A stretch of 60,000 bases of DNA from Tubulanus polymorphus (taxonomy: Eukaryota; Nemertea; Palaeonemertea; Tubulaniformes; Tubulanidae): positions 17,305,110-17,365,109 of the forward strand of contig NC_134030.1 of assembly GCF_964204645.1 (NCBI RefSeq), in the 5' to 3' direction. The translations under genes and the position numbers were made by a program. Of the stretch, positions 31,190 through 44,275 are shown in pieces (positions within the stretch are counted from its first letter, which is position 1; every line of letters starts with the position of its first letter). The notes under the pieces were generated by a model, which was not told where the DNA came from, ran no database searches, and saw only the letters and a program-made list of their open reading frames with translations.

Positions 31190-33125
31190 ATATTTGATTT
31201 ATTTGATTTATTTTGCATAAATAATTGGTACAAGGATTATAACATAATAGTTATTACATAATATATAGTCGGTGTAACAATAATTTATGCGAGGAATTGA
31301 AGAAAAGCCAATAAGGCTTAAACTAGTCTGAAATCCCTCACCACATACGCTCACATTCTCGCAATCATACGCACACCACACACATACGTTACTAGAGACA
31401 CTCTAAAAGATATAAATATAAATTAGACTTGAAGTCAGAACACACAATTATGGTTACTAGTAATTAGACAAGAGCAGACTTCTGAGACTGTAACGAAATA
31501 TACTTAAATGGGGCTGATTTTTCAATTCAGATGGTAGATTGTTCCAGTATTTTGCACCTTGAATTTTAATACTTCTAGATTTTATATTAGTTTTGGAAAA
31601 TTCGATGAAAAGATCATTGATTCTGCGCGTGTTGCGCCAATTAGGTCTAGTACGCCGAAAAATGAAGAAGTCTTCAAAAAGGTCAGGTAACAAATTATTA
31701 ATTTGACAGAAGGTGAAAGTTCCAAGCTGTTGTTTATAAATATCACATAATTTCAGGATTTTGAGTCTTTTGAAAATTGGTGACGTGTGTTCTAACCAGT
31801 CAGAACGCGTTACAGTACGTATTGCTCTTTTCTGGAGAACAAAAAGAGGGTTTAAATAGGTACAACAAGCATTTCCCCATATAACATTGGCATAATCCAA
31901 ATGTGAATGGACAAAACAATGGTATAAATTTTTCAAAATGTCTGGAGATAAGTAATTTTTCAACCGGTTAATGATGCCAATGCCACGTGAGACTTTTTTA
32001 CAAACAAAATTGATGTGTTCCTTCCATGTTAAATTTTGATCAAAAATTATGCCTAGAAATTTTGTGCTTGTTACTCTTTTTATCGGTTGACCATCTAAGC
32101 GTATATTTAGATCCGGAAAAAATCTGTTGCCAAAAATAATGTAATTTGTTTTATCTATATTAACGGAAAGGCGATTCGCTCTGAACCAGTTGAGGAGCTG
32201 ATTTAACTCTCGGTTAAGAATGCCCTCTAACTTTTTATAATTAGAGTTACTACAAAAAAAGTTGCTATCGTCAGCAAAAAATATAGAGTCTAATAATTTA
32301 CAAGCATTAGGACAGTCGTTTATGTATACTAGAAACAAAATAGGTCCTAGTATGGAACCTTGTGGAACACCGGATGTTATATCCGCAGTTAAGGATAAAG
32401 TATTTTTATACTTGACCGCTTGTTTTCGACCTGTGATATAACTTTGAAACCAGTTTAGTGGAATGCCACGAATTCCATAGTGCTCAAGTTTAGAAATCAG
32501 GATATCAAACTTAAGGGTGTCAAATGCCTTTGACAGGTCAATAAATACCCCTGCAGTAAAAAGGCCCTTATCAAGGGCACTAGATAATTTATTGGTAATG
32601 AGAGATAAAGCGAGTGTAGTTGAGTACTTTTTCCTGAAACCAAATTGGTGTTGATTAAAAAGTTTAGAGTTTTTCAAAAAATTTGTTAAGTCTGTCATAT
32701 ACGATTTTTTCCAATATTTTTGATATAGACGGCAAGACGGAAATAGGGCGGTAATTACTGAATAGATTATTATTTCCACTTTTATAGATTGGAGTAACAT
32801 GAGCTATGTTGAATGCACTGAAGTGAAACTGCAGTTGAATATATGGCATAGAGGTTGTGAAATTATAGAAATAATCGATTTAAGTAACTTCATACTTATG
32901 TTATCAAAGCCACTTGAAGGTTTTGACTTGAAATTAGAGACAATTAATTCAATTTCCTCTGGGTACATGTTGGTGAGAGGAAAAAATTTTCACATACATT
33001 TTCACCTAAGTAATCTTTAAAGTTTTTCTCGGAAATTGGTATTTGAGATTCCTATGACCGCGCAGCGTTTACAAAATACTCATTGAAACTTTCAGCAATT
33101 TCTTGCTCATTTTTTAGAACATACA
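31190..33125 (-). mobile_element. 5'-truncated non-LTR retrotransposon (CR1/Jockey-like)
   Basis: Begins inside the region upstream of RT (EIAESFNEYFVN), runs through a nearly complete RT and a 3' UTR, and ends in a short ATAAATCAAATAAATCA-type tail near 31190. Truncation at the 5' end and a simple-repeat tail are typical of target-primed reverse transcription. No endonuclease domain remains. Confidence 0.85.
31457..32849 (-). pseudogene. Non-LTR retrotransposon reverse transcriptase
   Basis: The N-terminal RT block (HVTPIYKSGNNNLFSNYRPI, SVLPSISKILEKIVYDRLN) lies in one frame. The rest lies in a second frame entered near 32695: HQFGFRKKYSTTLAL, DLSKAFDTL (motif A), SGVPQGSILGPILFL (motif B), FFADDSNFF (motif C), then KFLGIIFDQNLTWKEHI and the thumb region LDYANVIWG...LQKRAIR. 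The order is complete for a CR1/Jockey-type RT. One frameshift is the only break in the RT proper. The clade assignment is from memory. Confidence 0.88.
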
Positions 33126-33922
33126 TACGTACTGGAGACAAAGAGACGATACCAGATTTGATTCCCACTCATCAAGTTTATATAATAGATCTTTTCTTGG
33201 AAAATACCATTTATCTGGAAAATACCATTTATCTGGCAAAAAAAAACCCAATCAGTCTGACTTATTATTTAAGATGTGGTGTAGTATATATGTTTTTTCA
33301 ATGTGGCCTTTAAAACTTCAAGAAATAGCTAAAGGTGCAAGAAATCGCGATGACACATACGTACACAGTTTGTTTTGATTACACACCGCGAACTGATGCT
33401 CACAGCTGTCAACCCATTGATAAAATTTTTTGTTTGAATTGAAGTACATAATAATGGGAAATTCGGTTCCGGTTCATTCAACCAATCTTCCAATCAGTCT
33501 GAACCGGCAAGCGACGATATAGGGTTAACATAGTTGCTAATTTAATACATCGAGATTTTCGATAACTATAATACAAGGTTGAAGATCTTTTTGTTTCCAT
33601 TTTCAAATTTTTTTGTCGTTTTCTACCAGTAAATAGTCCGATAATGGTTTTTTTTGGTATTTTCTCGGGTAGATGTTGATGTAAAAGTCCTCTAAATTGA
33701 AAGTTCCGCGTGTTGACTAGATGAAAGAGCACATTTCGATACACAAATTGTGAGGGGAGGGAAGGGCGCTCCATAGAAACAACGAAAGGCGGTTGTATTG
33801 AGCCTGTAAGGCTTAATACGCATTGACATTAACAAGTACAACACACATGTGACAAACCAGTACAACTAATTCCGATTGGATTAAATTAAATTTAGAATTG
33901 CGAAGTTTCATTGCGGCTGATA
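33126..33922. other. Unassigned stretch
   Basis: No supported gene. GAAAATACCATTTATCTG is duplicated in tandem near 33198-33236. Confidence 0.4.
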
Positions 33923-34047
33923 AGCAAAAGATCCAAGGTTAAAGCCGGCGCACACCTTTACGACCATCGTATAATCGTATGATCGCATTCGACGATGCGA
34001 TGATATGATCAATCGTTAAGGTGTGTGCCGACCTTGGATCTTTTGCG
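33923..34047. repeat. ~125-bp MITE-like foldback
   Basis: GCAAAAGATCCAAGGTTAAA...CGCACACCTT at the left is the reverse complement of AAGGTGTGTGCCGACCTTGG...TTTTGC at the right, around a centre with ATCGTATAATCGTATGATCG. It is short and has no coding capacity. Confidence 0.75.
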
Positions 34048-36084
34048 ACCAAGAATAATCTGACTATGGATGAAGTCCGACTTTGAATGATCGGATTACA
34101 AGCCTTATTCCACAAACTATAACGGCTTGATAATTTATTTCTTTTGACGGAACATTCAAATCAACAATGCCAAGACACGATTTAAGAACACTCACACATT
34201 TTGTTTATTTTTTCTATTCTAATCCACTAACAACAACTAAAAATATTTACTGCTGATATGTATCGTCCCCCAAGCCCGGAAAATGGGTCGGAACTGGGAA
34301 GAAAATACGTAGCCTCGGACGTTTGGTGAGTGATTTTTACTGATTTTATATTTTGGGGCCAAGAAAAGTACTACTATAGAACTTTCCAACATACGATTCT
34401 TTGGAAAAGAGAATAGAAAGTCGTGATCATCAAATTCATCCAATGAGTGATTTTTCGACTTATTTTGCTGTCTGACATAGACAAGGTTTTTAAGATCTTT
34501 ATCGCATTGGGTTGGATACATGAACGGGAGGCGATGTTGAAACCATGATTGTAACTAGCGCGTTCTATTCCTGGAGAAAGCAGCTGCAGCTACAGCGTAG
34601 AAAGGTTCAAGCATATACATTCTCATCCAAATGCAGCAAGGCGTCAGTAGGCACGCTGTTTTCACACTGGATATGTAGATGTTTGAAGCAAAATACCGGT
34701 GAGTACAGTTTTCTGTTATTTCACCTTAGAATAAGATCGCTAGACGTATAATGCAGTCAGTATATGCTCAACAGCACTTCGTCTGGTCTGCGGGCTCTGG
34801 CCGATTGCGGCCCCCACGTGCATATCTAATCATCGTTATTTTAGCGAACGCGGAAAAATAAATTTCAACGCGCTATACGTGCCTATCTTGGTTTTTGATA
34901 TCTCGGATTGGTGTTAAAAATACGTAGGACAAAATATTTCAGAATGTTCTAGTTCCGTCTTCATTAAATTTCAGTGATGATGAGGATCGGAAAGATTTTC
35001 ACATATTTGTCATGTGGTAAACAGTTGAATTCGCATGTTGCTTAAGAGTATGGCAAGCCATATGCGATGGGCCTGTTGCAACGCCTAACGTATATACTCG
35101 CACTCAATACGTGCCACAAATAGTGCAACCATGATACGATATATATGATCGGGTTGGTTTTTGCGCGATAGGATTTGTTTTAAGGATGACGAGAAAAATA
35201 TTTATACGGACAGAATCAGCCACCATACTTATTCCGATGGACGTCAAGTCATTTGCTCTCTGATATTTCTGAGAAGTTTGTTCGAAACAGCTCTTGTCTG
35301 GTCTATTATTATAGTTGAAAGTAAGAAACACATGCAATCATGATTCATTTTTGTATTCGGGTGATCTCTGGACAGATTTTCGTTATATAAGCTTCGTGCT
35401 TTTTGGTTTCTCTTTGTTTAAATCATCTCACGGTTGCTCATCAGGAAGAGGCGGCACTTCCTTCGAAGGTACTCGGAAGGTATCTTTTTTACAGCATACG
35501 TATGATTTTAGAAAGCTGTAATGTGTATCACGACGCTTCTCGTAAAAACTGCCTCCTGCGCACAATCGCATCGTCGATAATTTTTAAACATCTTCAAGAG
35601 TTGTATTTGTTCTATTTTTCCAGAGAATGTTCATGATTTAGATTGTAGGAGGATTTTTCACTATAACTTATATAGATCATTTGATAATATCTCCGAGGAA
35701 GATATATTCCATTGTAGTTACTATGATTGCTTTAATTTCGAATAAGAATTACGAGAAAAGACGTGATTTCAGGTCTCTCCCCGTAGCCTGATGATTAAGA
35801 ACTAAAGAGGTAATATATGAGTCAGCACTCCTGTTGAAGTACGGTTCGTACGTATATATGTAACTGGACGTATATATGTAACTGAAAGCTATTGGATTAT
35901 AGCGACTATTGGATAGACACTCTGAAATTTCATAGAACGAATGCACACGGATTAGGCTACTTTGATGCTGTTGGCTTCTTAGATGTTAATGCTTTATCAA
36001 CAATAGAACACAACTAAAACGCTCTACATACGCATAAAACCCTTGTAATAAAAATTCCACTGTATAATACGTGATTCTAGAATA
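34048..36084. other. Unassigned stretch
   Basis: Several short frames, none with a recognisable domain. ACGTATATATGTAACTG is tandemly duplicated near 35850-35883. Nothing else supported. Confidence 0.4.
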
Positions 36085-36356
36085 GAACGATAACCACTCT
36101 CAAACGTGGTGAACGAATAATAAGATAAAAAGCCACTATCTACAAATTAAAAGAATTTAAAAAACAAGAAATTTATTAATTCGAACATTCTGAAATATAT
36201 AAAATATACGACGTGAGAAATACACGTCACACCTGACGATGATATCTAGGGTGAGATCGAAACGACGTGCATTTTATATATTTTAGATTGTTCGAATTAA
36301 TAAATTTCTTGTTTTTAAATTCTTTTAATTTGTAGATAGTGGGCTTTTATCTTATA
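36085..36356. repeat. Foldback repeat with hammerhead-like core
   Basis: Arms of about 85 bp (36119-36207 and 36269-36355) are inverted: AAGCCACTATCTACAAATTA versus TAATTTGTAGATAGTGGGCT. The centre reads CACGTCACACCTGACGATG ... GATCGAAACGACGTG, a CTGANGA-stem-GAAAC pattern like 5377-5410. A partial relative lies at 22665-22795. Confidence 0.75.
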
Positions 36357-37156
36357 ATACGTAATCCTATTATCACCCCCGGCTACATAAAAATCTGGAC
36401 CCCACAAATTTAATCTAGAATTCTGAAAAAATCAAACACACGTACAATGTGGATATGTTATACCATAAATGGAAAATGAGATTGCTTATCAATCATATAG
36501 TTTTTTTTACAGCGGGCACTTTCGACCTGCCGCTTGCGAAAAGGTCGACAACACGGCACTTAGGGCTCCTAAAAGCGTTGTATATGTACCCCCGATTGGG
36601 CGATGTAATAAATAGACCAATGAACGGTTTGCGGCCAGTGTTTGCCAGTGTTTGCGTTGGCAATCAAACCCTGGCAAGCGAGGATGTACGAGAACGTCGT
36701 ATGAACACTACTCCAGCTGCATTTATTGGATGACGACAGAAAGCCTGCCGCGCAAGCAATAATTACATAACGCAAAAACAGCCGGCTTTAACCGACTTTG
36801 AATTTTGAAAGCCCGAATCATGAAATGGTCGTGTATAGATGTAATACAACCATACGCAATTGCTCGTAGGTACAACGCACACGAAGACTGCGAAAGTAGC
36901 CTTTCTCAAATTACCTTCCAACGGTTCACATCCACGCTTATGTGAGCCTAATTTGGATTAGGCCTACCAAACCAATGACAGATAAATGATCTCAGCCCCT
37001 GAACTACCACGACCAAAGTGATCAAGGACAAACATAATAAACTAAGTTCCATATAAAAAATAAATGTCTTTTATTATCATATACTTCTTGTCTTAATATG
37101 AAATGAGAATACAGATCAGCAGTATCATACCGGTACACTTACGTATCACTTGGTAC
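36357..37156. other. Unassigned stretch
   Basis: Small frames only, none recognised. The last bases (GGTAC) include the left GTAC target duplication of the following LTR element. Confidence 0.4.
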
Positions 37157-37707
37157 TGTTGTGGGGTTGCTTTCGGTTCTCCAACAATGTTGTGGGGTTG
37201 AGTTTCTCAACCAATCGTTGTGGGGGCCACGTTGCGTTCTCCCCTCGTGTTGTCGTTATTGGTTCCGATTAATCCGATAAGTGATATCCCTCTGACTCCG
37301 GAATAATAACAACTCTTCTCGTGGGTCTACGTTCTTTCTTTATTTTCCCGCTCAATTCTTATTCCTTCCTACAGCTCGTATTTTTAGACTTCTCCGCCAC
37401 TCTCGCATCTCTCTCCCCCTTACTGTGCTGACCCTCCCTTTTTATCTTATTTCAAGTTACTCGTGACGTATACTTCTACATATGTTATACGTCACGAGTT
37501 TATTACTTGTTTACTTCCTAACCAGAGCTCAAGGCTGCCGCTATAACCAGCAACCCTACGCAGATACTCACGTCACTTTCACCTATCTTCTATTCAGTGT
37601 CTTATGTGCGACGTAAGCATCTACGTAGGTTGTTTACTAACTTCAGCCACTGCCCTGAACTCTGGCTTCCCTCCCTCTATGCAAACTACTAATTTATCAC
37701 CCCAATA
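37157..37707 (-). repeat. LTR (left, 3') of non-coding element
   Basis: Plus strand from TGTTGTGGGGTTGC to CACCCCAATA, 551 bp. It contains an inverted CRE-like pair, CTCGTGACGTATAC / GTTATACGTCACGAG, at about 37454-37500. Confidence 0.92.
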
Positions 37708-40583
37708 CTATCCTCCTCCCCAGACGATTGGTCCCCAATCGCCAAAAATCCACAAGACCCTATTGTAGTTTCCCACAAAAAAAATCTTTTCAAAAGTGTA
37801 CAGGCTTCAGAACATCATTTATAAGCAACATCTCTTACAACTTAAAGCCAGCCGCAGGGTAATGAAAATTACAACAAAACCTTCAGAACATCAAGACTAA
37901 TGATACACAACCACCATTCCGTACATCAATTTACAACACCTGTAAAGTAGCCATAAATCACAATTTCTGACCCTTTCCCCTATTATCCCATCCCGCATAA
38001 CTTCTACCTAAACTAAGCAACACACCCCACTCATCATCAGTTCATCTTATTCATCAACGAGACCTACATGGACCCCATAGAATTATACGGTAAGCCAAAA
38101 AAATTTCTAAACTTATAAACTTAACACACGAACTTTATCTAAGGGAAAGTAATCATCTACAAATATCAAATATGAGACTCTTTTCATCAGTAATATATAA
38201 CAATTATGAGGCATGTACATCTGTATATTGATCTTACATTTAATGAGAACAAGCCTATACAATTGTAGTCATGCAAAAAAAAACTTATCAAACACAACTT
38301 CCCAAATAGCTTACATAGACAATCACCCATTTCTCTATATCCACATTCATGTAGTCTAATAATTTAACAATATATCACCAACCACTTCAACTTTCTGACT
38401 CTCCTCGTTCTCGTTGTCTTTACCAAAAAAATAATTAGTGTGTGCAGCCTAATTTGTCTTTAAAATTACCATTGCAAACACGTCAATTTCCCACTGTCCA
38501 AACTATCAGCCGTTACCTTAACCGATATCAGATGATTTGTCAAACCTGTCCCGACCCCAATCAACGACGTAAATTAATACAGATGCCAGATACATCATTT
38601 AGTTGATTATTATGTGCCCAGCACACGTTGGCAACAGACATGCTCAACAATGAATTCACGAACAATTTCATAATAATTTTTCTATGTGTACGTAACATAA
38701 AGGTAAGCCAAAACATACCAAAAATGAATATACCGCATGCGTACATTTGCATTATTGAGATGTCAGCTGCTAGTCCCCACCCATTGCCTCAGAAAGCACA
38801 TTTATCCGTAGTCTAGGCAGGGATAACATGAACTGCTATTTGCGGCTTGGAACCGTTGAAATAGACAGGCAGGCCGCCATATATTTATGGAAGGATGTCA
38901 TAAAGTGACCACAAAACTCATTAAGATGCATCACCCAAAAGTTAGGGAAAATTCCTCTGGACACTACTCATTCAGTGCCATTCAAACAGCCGATTCTCAA
39001 AAATTATCGTTAACTCCTGGGCCTATGGTCTTCCAAACCACCCACATCTGATATTCGAATTGTTCTAATTCCTTCCCGCAAATCAGGGGATATAACCCCA
39101 CATGTAAAACGGCCGACACATCATCCTGTATATAAACCGGTCAAGACGGACTGAAAGTTCGGAAAAAAACAGAGCGCTCACACATCCCTGCAATCTACGA
39201 CCATTCAGTTAAGATACCCAATCTACCGAATAATACTTATCATACTTATTGTATTACGCAATGAGCAACCCTTTACTTCTAAAAAAACCAATCCCCTGAA
39301 TGGCCATTTCAGCATACCAAAAATAGCTGTATCGTGACATTTCTCATTTCCGTATCATCCCCCATGTCACGCCTTACCGGAGTAAATAAAATCAATGGAT
39401 AAATAGGGAACCGGCCGACGAATCACCCATTTGGTATTTCTTGATATTCGACCCTAATTATGCCCAACATATATATCCAATCTCTCCCAGAGGCCAGCCA
39501 CTAAACATTATACTGTTTCAAAGGATCTTCAGAATTCATCCTTCGGGCTATAATCCCCCGTTTTATTCCGGACCACCCCTAGAGCATCCCTTACTCTTCA
39601 TCCAGGTCCCTGGTCCACCTTAATTCATCTCATATAAACTACTCTATTCAAACCCCCTCCGGTAAGATTCACCACTGAGCGCCCAATCTAACCTTTGCAC
39701 AATAAACATATTCTATACTAACTCGCGATACTCATTATATTTCTTAAAACCACATAAACACCACAGTTATTTGTTAGGTATATACAGGCAGTGAGCGCTT
39801 TTAATCGTTACACTGATAACCAAGTGGCTTACCTAGACTAATAAATCATTCTTTCGCGAAATACCATCCAGCAAATTTAGCAAACTATAAAAGATTTACG
39901 TAGTGCATATTTATATCTACGTAGATACAATAACCCAGCACACAAGCAACTTAAAAACGTTCTAATCATTTAATCATTCTACAAAAGCAATCAAAACATG
40001 CAGAAATACATATCATATTATTTACAATTACTATAAGCCGCAATCGTAGTCCGTTGAACGTCTCCAAGGTCGATTTCCCGTAGCAGATCTATGAACTGTC
40101 CGATGATGAAATGCGTTTGTATAATGCCTCTAATACTCCACTGTTTTTCATTTATCGCGCTATGATCGCAGAATCACTTCGTTTCCGAACGCCATTATGT
40201 CCGTTAATTCACACGAATCTAAAATTCGGAGTAGTGAATCCAATTTGCTGCCATGTAAAACGTAGTGTCCAAAACACGATCTTACGAAAACGCCACACCA
40301 AATCGGATAATTCAATTAATTTAAATATGGAAAGAAACAACTACTTTCCGCTCTGGAAGCTCTATAATTCATTTCAACTGAATATGACGATATGAAGATC
40401 ACACATTTCTCGAATAAGACAAACAAACAGCTATTAAATCCAGACGGGAATGATTTTTATACACAGATCGAGTTATCCGCAATATTTCAACTTAACCCGC
40501 GGTAGCGGCCCGTATTTCATGTAATTATAACGGTTACGCAATGTAACGTTCATCTTACACTTTTACTTCATCCCTGTTCACTC

Positions 40584-40587
40584 ACCA
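40584..40587 (-). other. Leader splice donor of non-coding LTR element
   Basis: The minus strand reads TTTG|GTGAGTGAAC shortly after the primer-binding site. It matches the donor of the Gypsy element (GTG|GTGAGTGAC at 49376). Function is inferred. Confidence 0.5.
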
Positions 40588-40632
40588 AATATACACGATC
40601 GCTTGGCAGCGAGAGGTGCAGGATACACACTG

Positions 40633-40642
40633 TTCTCCACCA
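40633..40642 (-). other. Primer-binding site TGGTGGAGAA (non-coding LTR element)
   Basis: Lies 1 base from the LTR. Identical to the sites at 28787-28796 and 49413-49422. Confidence 0.7.
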
Positions 40643-40643
40643 A

Positions 40644-41199
40644 TGTTGTGGGGTTGCTTTCGGTTCTCCAACAATGTTGTGGGGTTGAGTTTCTCAACCA
40701 ATCGTTGTGGGGGCCACGTTGCGTTCTCCCCTCGTGTTGTCGTTGTTGATTCCGATTAATCCGATAAGTGATATCCCTCTGACTCCGGAATAATAACAAC
40801 TCTTCTCGTGGGTCTACGTTCTTTCTTTATTTTACCGGACAATTCTTATTCCTTCCTACAGCTCGTATTTTTAGGCTTCTCCGCCACTCTAGCATCTCTC
40901 TCCCCCTTACTGTGCTGACCCTCCCTTTTTATCTTATTTCAAGTTACTCGTGACGTATACTTCTACATATGTTATACGTCACGAGTTTATTACTTATTTA
41001 CTTCCTAGCCATACCAGAGCTCAAGGCTGCCGCTATAACCAGCAACCCTACGCAGATACTCACGTCACTTTCACCTATCTTCTATTCAGTGTCTTATGTG
41101 CGACGTAAGCATCTACGTAGGTTGTTTACTAACTTCAGCCACTGCCCTGAACTCTGGCTTCCCTCCCTCTATGCAAACTACTAATTTATCACCCCAATA
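40644..41199 (-). repeat. LTR (right, 5') of non-coding element
   Basis: 556 bp, direct repeat of 37157-37707, followed by GTAC. Confidence 0.92.
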
Positions 41200-42140
41200 G
41201 TACACTCTGATTTCTCTCTTTATTACAGATAATTGATTCATGGAAATTACAAATATAAGAAGTTGTGCTTACATACTGAATGAATGGCCACATCCAAAGA
41301 AATACTTGAACATGTACACTGTCTATTGCAACTTGTTTGACCGGAAGCCGGGTGCCATAACTCGGTCAGTTTTGGTAGTAAACTTGATCAACTGACGTAT
41401 TATGGCATGGATATAACGTCAAAATGATACATCAAATTTACCATGTTAAAATTTCATTTTTACCCTTTAAAACTAAATATCGAATTTTCTCGTCAACTCA
41501 ACATAAAATGCTCGTCAAAACATCGAATTGTAACGCGTCAAATATAATCTCATATGTACTGACAAAACCAAATCGCTATCGTAGATATACTGTCAAAATT
41601 CATTATCATTTGAGGCGTAAAAATCGCTATCGCAGATACGTATGCTGTCAAAATTAAAACTTCATTTTTGCCAATCACCCGTCAAACAAAAATATCGTTT
41701 ATACCCGTCAGTAACATCGATTTTACCCGTCAAACGCATCGCACATGGCGATGATCGAGGGAGGGGTGCTGCTATATATTCTGAATGAAAGGAGTATAGA
41801 ACATCACCGTCGGGATCGCATTTCCTTACCCGATATGGTAAACTGACCGACGGTTCAACTCTCTACATGAAATGAATGAGGCGAAATGCAGATGAATCAT
41901 GGAATGAAATGATGTTATTTAATGCATACATATGATACAATACATGGGCTATATATCAGTTGCCCCACCTTCCAAAGGATTCGACCCCGAATCGTAAAAA
42001 AAAAAACTATGAAAGCTTAATACATATTAATATAGAGACACATTGTTGATGGATGATTAAGAGTAAAGTAGGATTGATAGTAAAATGTAAATAGTAGATA
42101 GTCGGTAAAATGTAAATAATAAATATCCCCAACTCTCTAC
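41200..42140. other. Unassigned stretch between two LTR elements
   Basis: No supported gene. A locally duplicated phrase (AATCGCTATCG.AGATA then CTGTCAAAATT) occurs at about 41571-41600 and 41622-41657, and CCCGTCA(A) recurs several times to 41740. Confidence 0.4.
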
Positions 42141-42325
42141 TGTTGTGGGTGTGGAACTCCACCTATGTTGTGGTTGGTATATCTTTCAGTGCTGAATCCT
42201 GATTGGGCTGTCCTACTAGCGTCGTGGTAATAATTCTTCTAGATGATGTTGCGAGGACACTCTCTCAGATCAGTTCTCCGTCCTTGGTATTGACTCTACA
42301 CTGCTCCAGAAATAACTTAACAATG
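42141..42325 (-). repeat. Partial 3' LTR of Gypsy element
   Basis: TGTTGTGGGTGTGGAACTCC through AACTTAACAATG. It matches 49424-49608 with about two differences and is cut at the start of the DNA transposon. Confidence 0.9.
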
Positions 42326-43351
42326 CGGTGTTGTCATAACGCGGAAAGACGGAATCGCGGAATTTTCCAAAACGCGGAATTTCTTCATTTTTACTTTAAA
42401 TAGAAAACGGGTTTTCCCACGGGGATACCCACTGTCGGACAGGGCACCGGACCGATCGATGCAACGAGTTAGGTTCGAGTCCCATTATTTGCAGGCAATT
42501 TTATATGGAATTATTATATTACGATACCGTTGACTGGCTGCCACGTGTAGAAGAAGTCAGATCAAGTGGGGTGAAAGAGACCAGGCACCTAATGTCTATT
42601 TCTACTAGGCAAACTTCGGTTATCGAAGTTCATCGACTTTTTGAGAACTTCAGAAACGAATATTATCAGATAAATATTGAGCACGTTCGCGGTGTCGGAC
42701 CGTAGTTGTAGATGGTTGCAAACATGAAATCCTACGGCCAAACAAGTACCGGTTCAAATTCCTTCGTCAAATTCGTCCAGTACCGGTACCAATAAGATTA
42801 TTTTGATCCAAATAATCAGCATAGGAACATATGTTATAGCAGTCACAAAGTAAACATTAAAAAAAACGAAACCATTTTATAATCTTTCATATCATTTAAT
42901 TCTAAAAGATAAACCACATTCGCTTATAACAACAATGTAGACTCCCAACACGCATGAACAATCCTAAGCCAGAATGAAATATACATAATGTCTATTTATT
43001 TTCGTCTGACATCGATCCAGTTCCACAGTTGTGAGTTAACTCTGACTCTACGTTTACGTACCATCGATTTGTATTCCTTCAGTTAATGCAGCGATACTCT
43101 GTATCACTGAATTCGCAAAGCACGTATTGCCTAGGTTCTACATTATTTGGAACAGTATCGTTAAGTTGTTGACTGGCGATATAATAAATTATCAAATACT
43201 AATTCCCGGTGTTGAAAACCTGGGTCCGATGCCCTGTCCGACAGTGGGTATCCTCGTGGGAAAATCCGTTTACTATTTATAGTAAAAATGAAGAAATTCT
43301 GCGTTTTTGGAAAATTCCGCGATTCCGTCTTTCCGCGATATGACAACACCG
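42326..43351. mobile_element. 1026-bp non-autonomous DNA transposon with ~129-bp TIRs
   Basis: The left TIR CGGTGTTGTCATAACGCGG (42326-42455) and right TIR (43222-43351) are reverse complements over about 129 bp, containing GCGGAATTTTCC and CCCACTGTCGGACAGGGC. No transposase is encoded. Left and right flanks are not contiguous in the host element (LTR on one side, env on the other) and show no target duplication. Confidence 0.88.
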
Positions 43352-44177
43352 GAATTTTTGATAGGATTTCCTGGAGACTTGTTACCGGAATTAACTCTAC
43401 AGGTAGTCTGTTTGATAGTAAAACGTTAGTGGAGCGCAACCACGCGGCCATGTGGTTGCTGATAGCCTCAATAACATCCCCATAATTTATGGAATACCGC
43501 ACTAAGTACGATAGCGCATGTACCGTTGCCTGTAAACGAGCCTGATTCATAGTATCATTTACAACGAATTCCAAAAATGTTGACATATAATCTCTGTTTT
43601 GTCGTACAAGAGACTTCACTAACTTAAATCTAGAGTCTGTTACGTTGGCAAAGCTAGTTAACCTTTCTTGTAACTGGACAATAGCTTTATGATCTAATTT
43701 TTGTAAAGAATCAAACTTATTCATATGTCTTTCCACTACTTGTAATTGCTCAGTAGTGGCGACCCCAAAAATCAAACTGGCGACATCTCCGATGAATGAT
43801 AGTGGTGTTCGTTTCATACGGCCTTCTCTTCTTGTACTCGGAATTTCAACAGGTAATAATGATTCAATCATACGCCTGGAACTGCTAAATTTTTGATCAG
43901 CTCGGATTTTACGCAAACGCATTAGGCGAAACATGTTCTCTATTTGTCGGCATTCGGCATTGGACATTCCACACGTCATATTAGGAATGGTCATTGAAAA
44001 CTGGGAAACATCTACTAAAGGAATCATAACACTATGTTCCCATTTCGTTGCCGCTACATTTATCTCGTCAAATGGCTGGAACACTACTCCAGCCCCCATC
44101 CGTAGCTCTGCATCCCATGCAGCCATTGGTCCTATCCACGACCAAATCATAACGATATGAACTATACTCCGAACCAT
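43352..44177 (-). pseudogene. env: Retrovirus/errantivirus-like envelope gene, 3'-truncated
   Basis: Begins at the ATG at 44177 with a hydrophobic leader (MVRSIVHIVMIWSWIG). At about residues 120-130 lies a basic furin-type site (RREGRMKR) followed by a hydrophobic, fusion-peptide-like FIGDVASLIFGVATTEQ and a helical stretch (QVVERHMNKFDSLQKLDHKA). This is the layout of baculovirus-F/errantivirus class I-like envelopes. Coding ends where the DNA transposon begins; residues after ILSKI read transposon sequence. No transmembrane anchor remains. A splice acceptor sits just before the start. Not functional as it stands. Confidence 0.8.
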
Positions 44178-44181
44178 GGTT

Positions 44182-44190
44182 CCTAAAACA
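44182..44190 (-). other. Splice acceptor of env
   Basis: The minus strand reads AATTGTTGTTTTAG|GAACCATGG, with the env ATG 5 bases into the exon. With the leader donor at 49376 this predicts a spliced subgenomic env mRNA. Confidence 0.55.
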
Positions 44191-44275
44191 ACAATTTAAA
44201 TCATAACTCCTTGATTTCCTAACAATTTCTTAAAATACAGCAACTTTATACTCATAATTATTTCTCTTATTTCCC

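Larger units (their letters stand above)
37708..40643. other. Non-coding interior of LTR element
   Basis: Shows a marked excess of C over G on the plus strand and only short frames. No gag, pol or env homology was seen. Confidence 0.6.
37157..41199 (-). mobile_element. Non-coding LTR retrotransposon (LARD-like) related to the Gypsy family
   Basis: LTRs 37157-37707 and 40644-41199 are nearly identical and flanked by GTAC on both outer sides (4-bp target duplication). Beside the right LTR lies the primer-binding site TGGTGGAGAA, followed on the minus strand by a leader ending TTTG|GTGAGTGA, as in the env-bearing Gypsy element. The 2.9-kb interior has no retroviral coding sequence, so the element is non-autonomous. 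Shared LTR layout, PBS and leader suggest it depends on that Gypsy family. Confidence 0.88.

Noticed and set aside
42505-42705. Frame inside the 1-kb DNA transposon
   Set aside because: 66 residues without any transposase motif; the element looks non-autonomous.
42326-43351. Extension of env to a 338-residue product ending at 43161
   Set aside because: The last ~60 residues read the transposon's TIR and interior, not envelope sequence.
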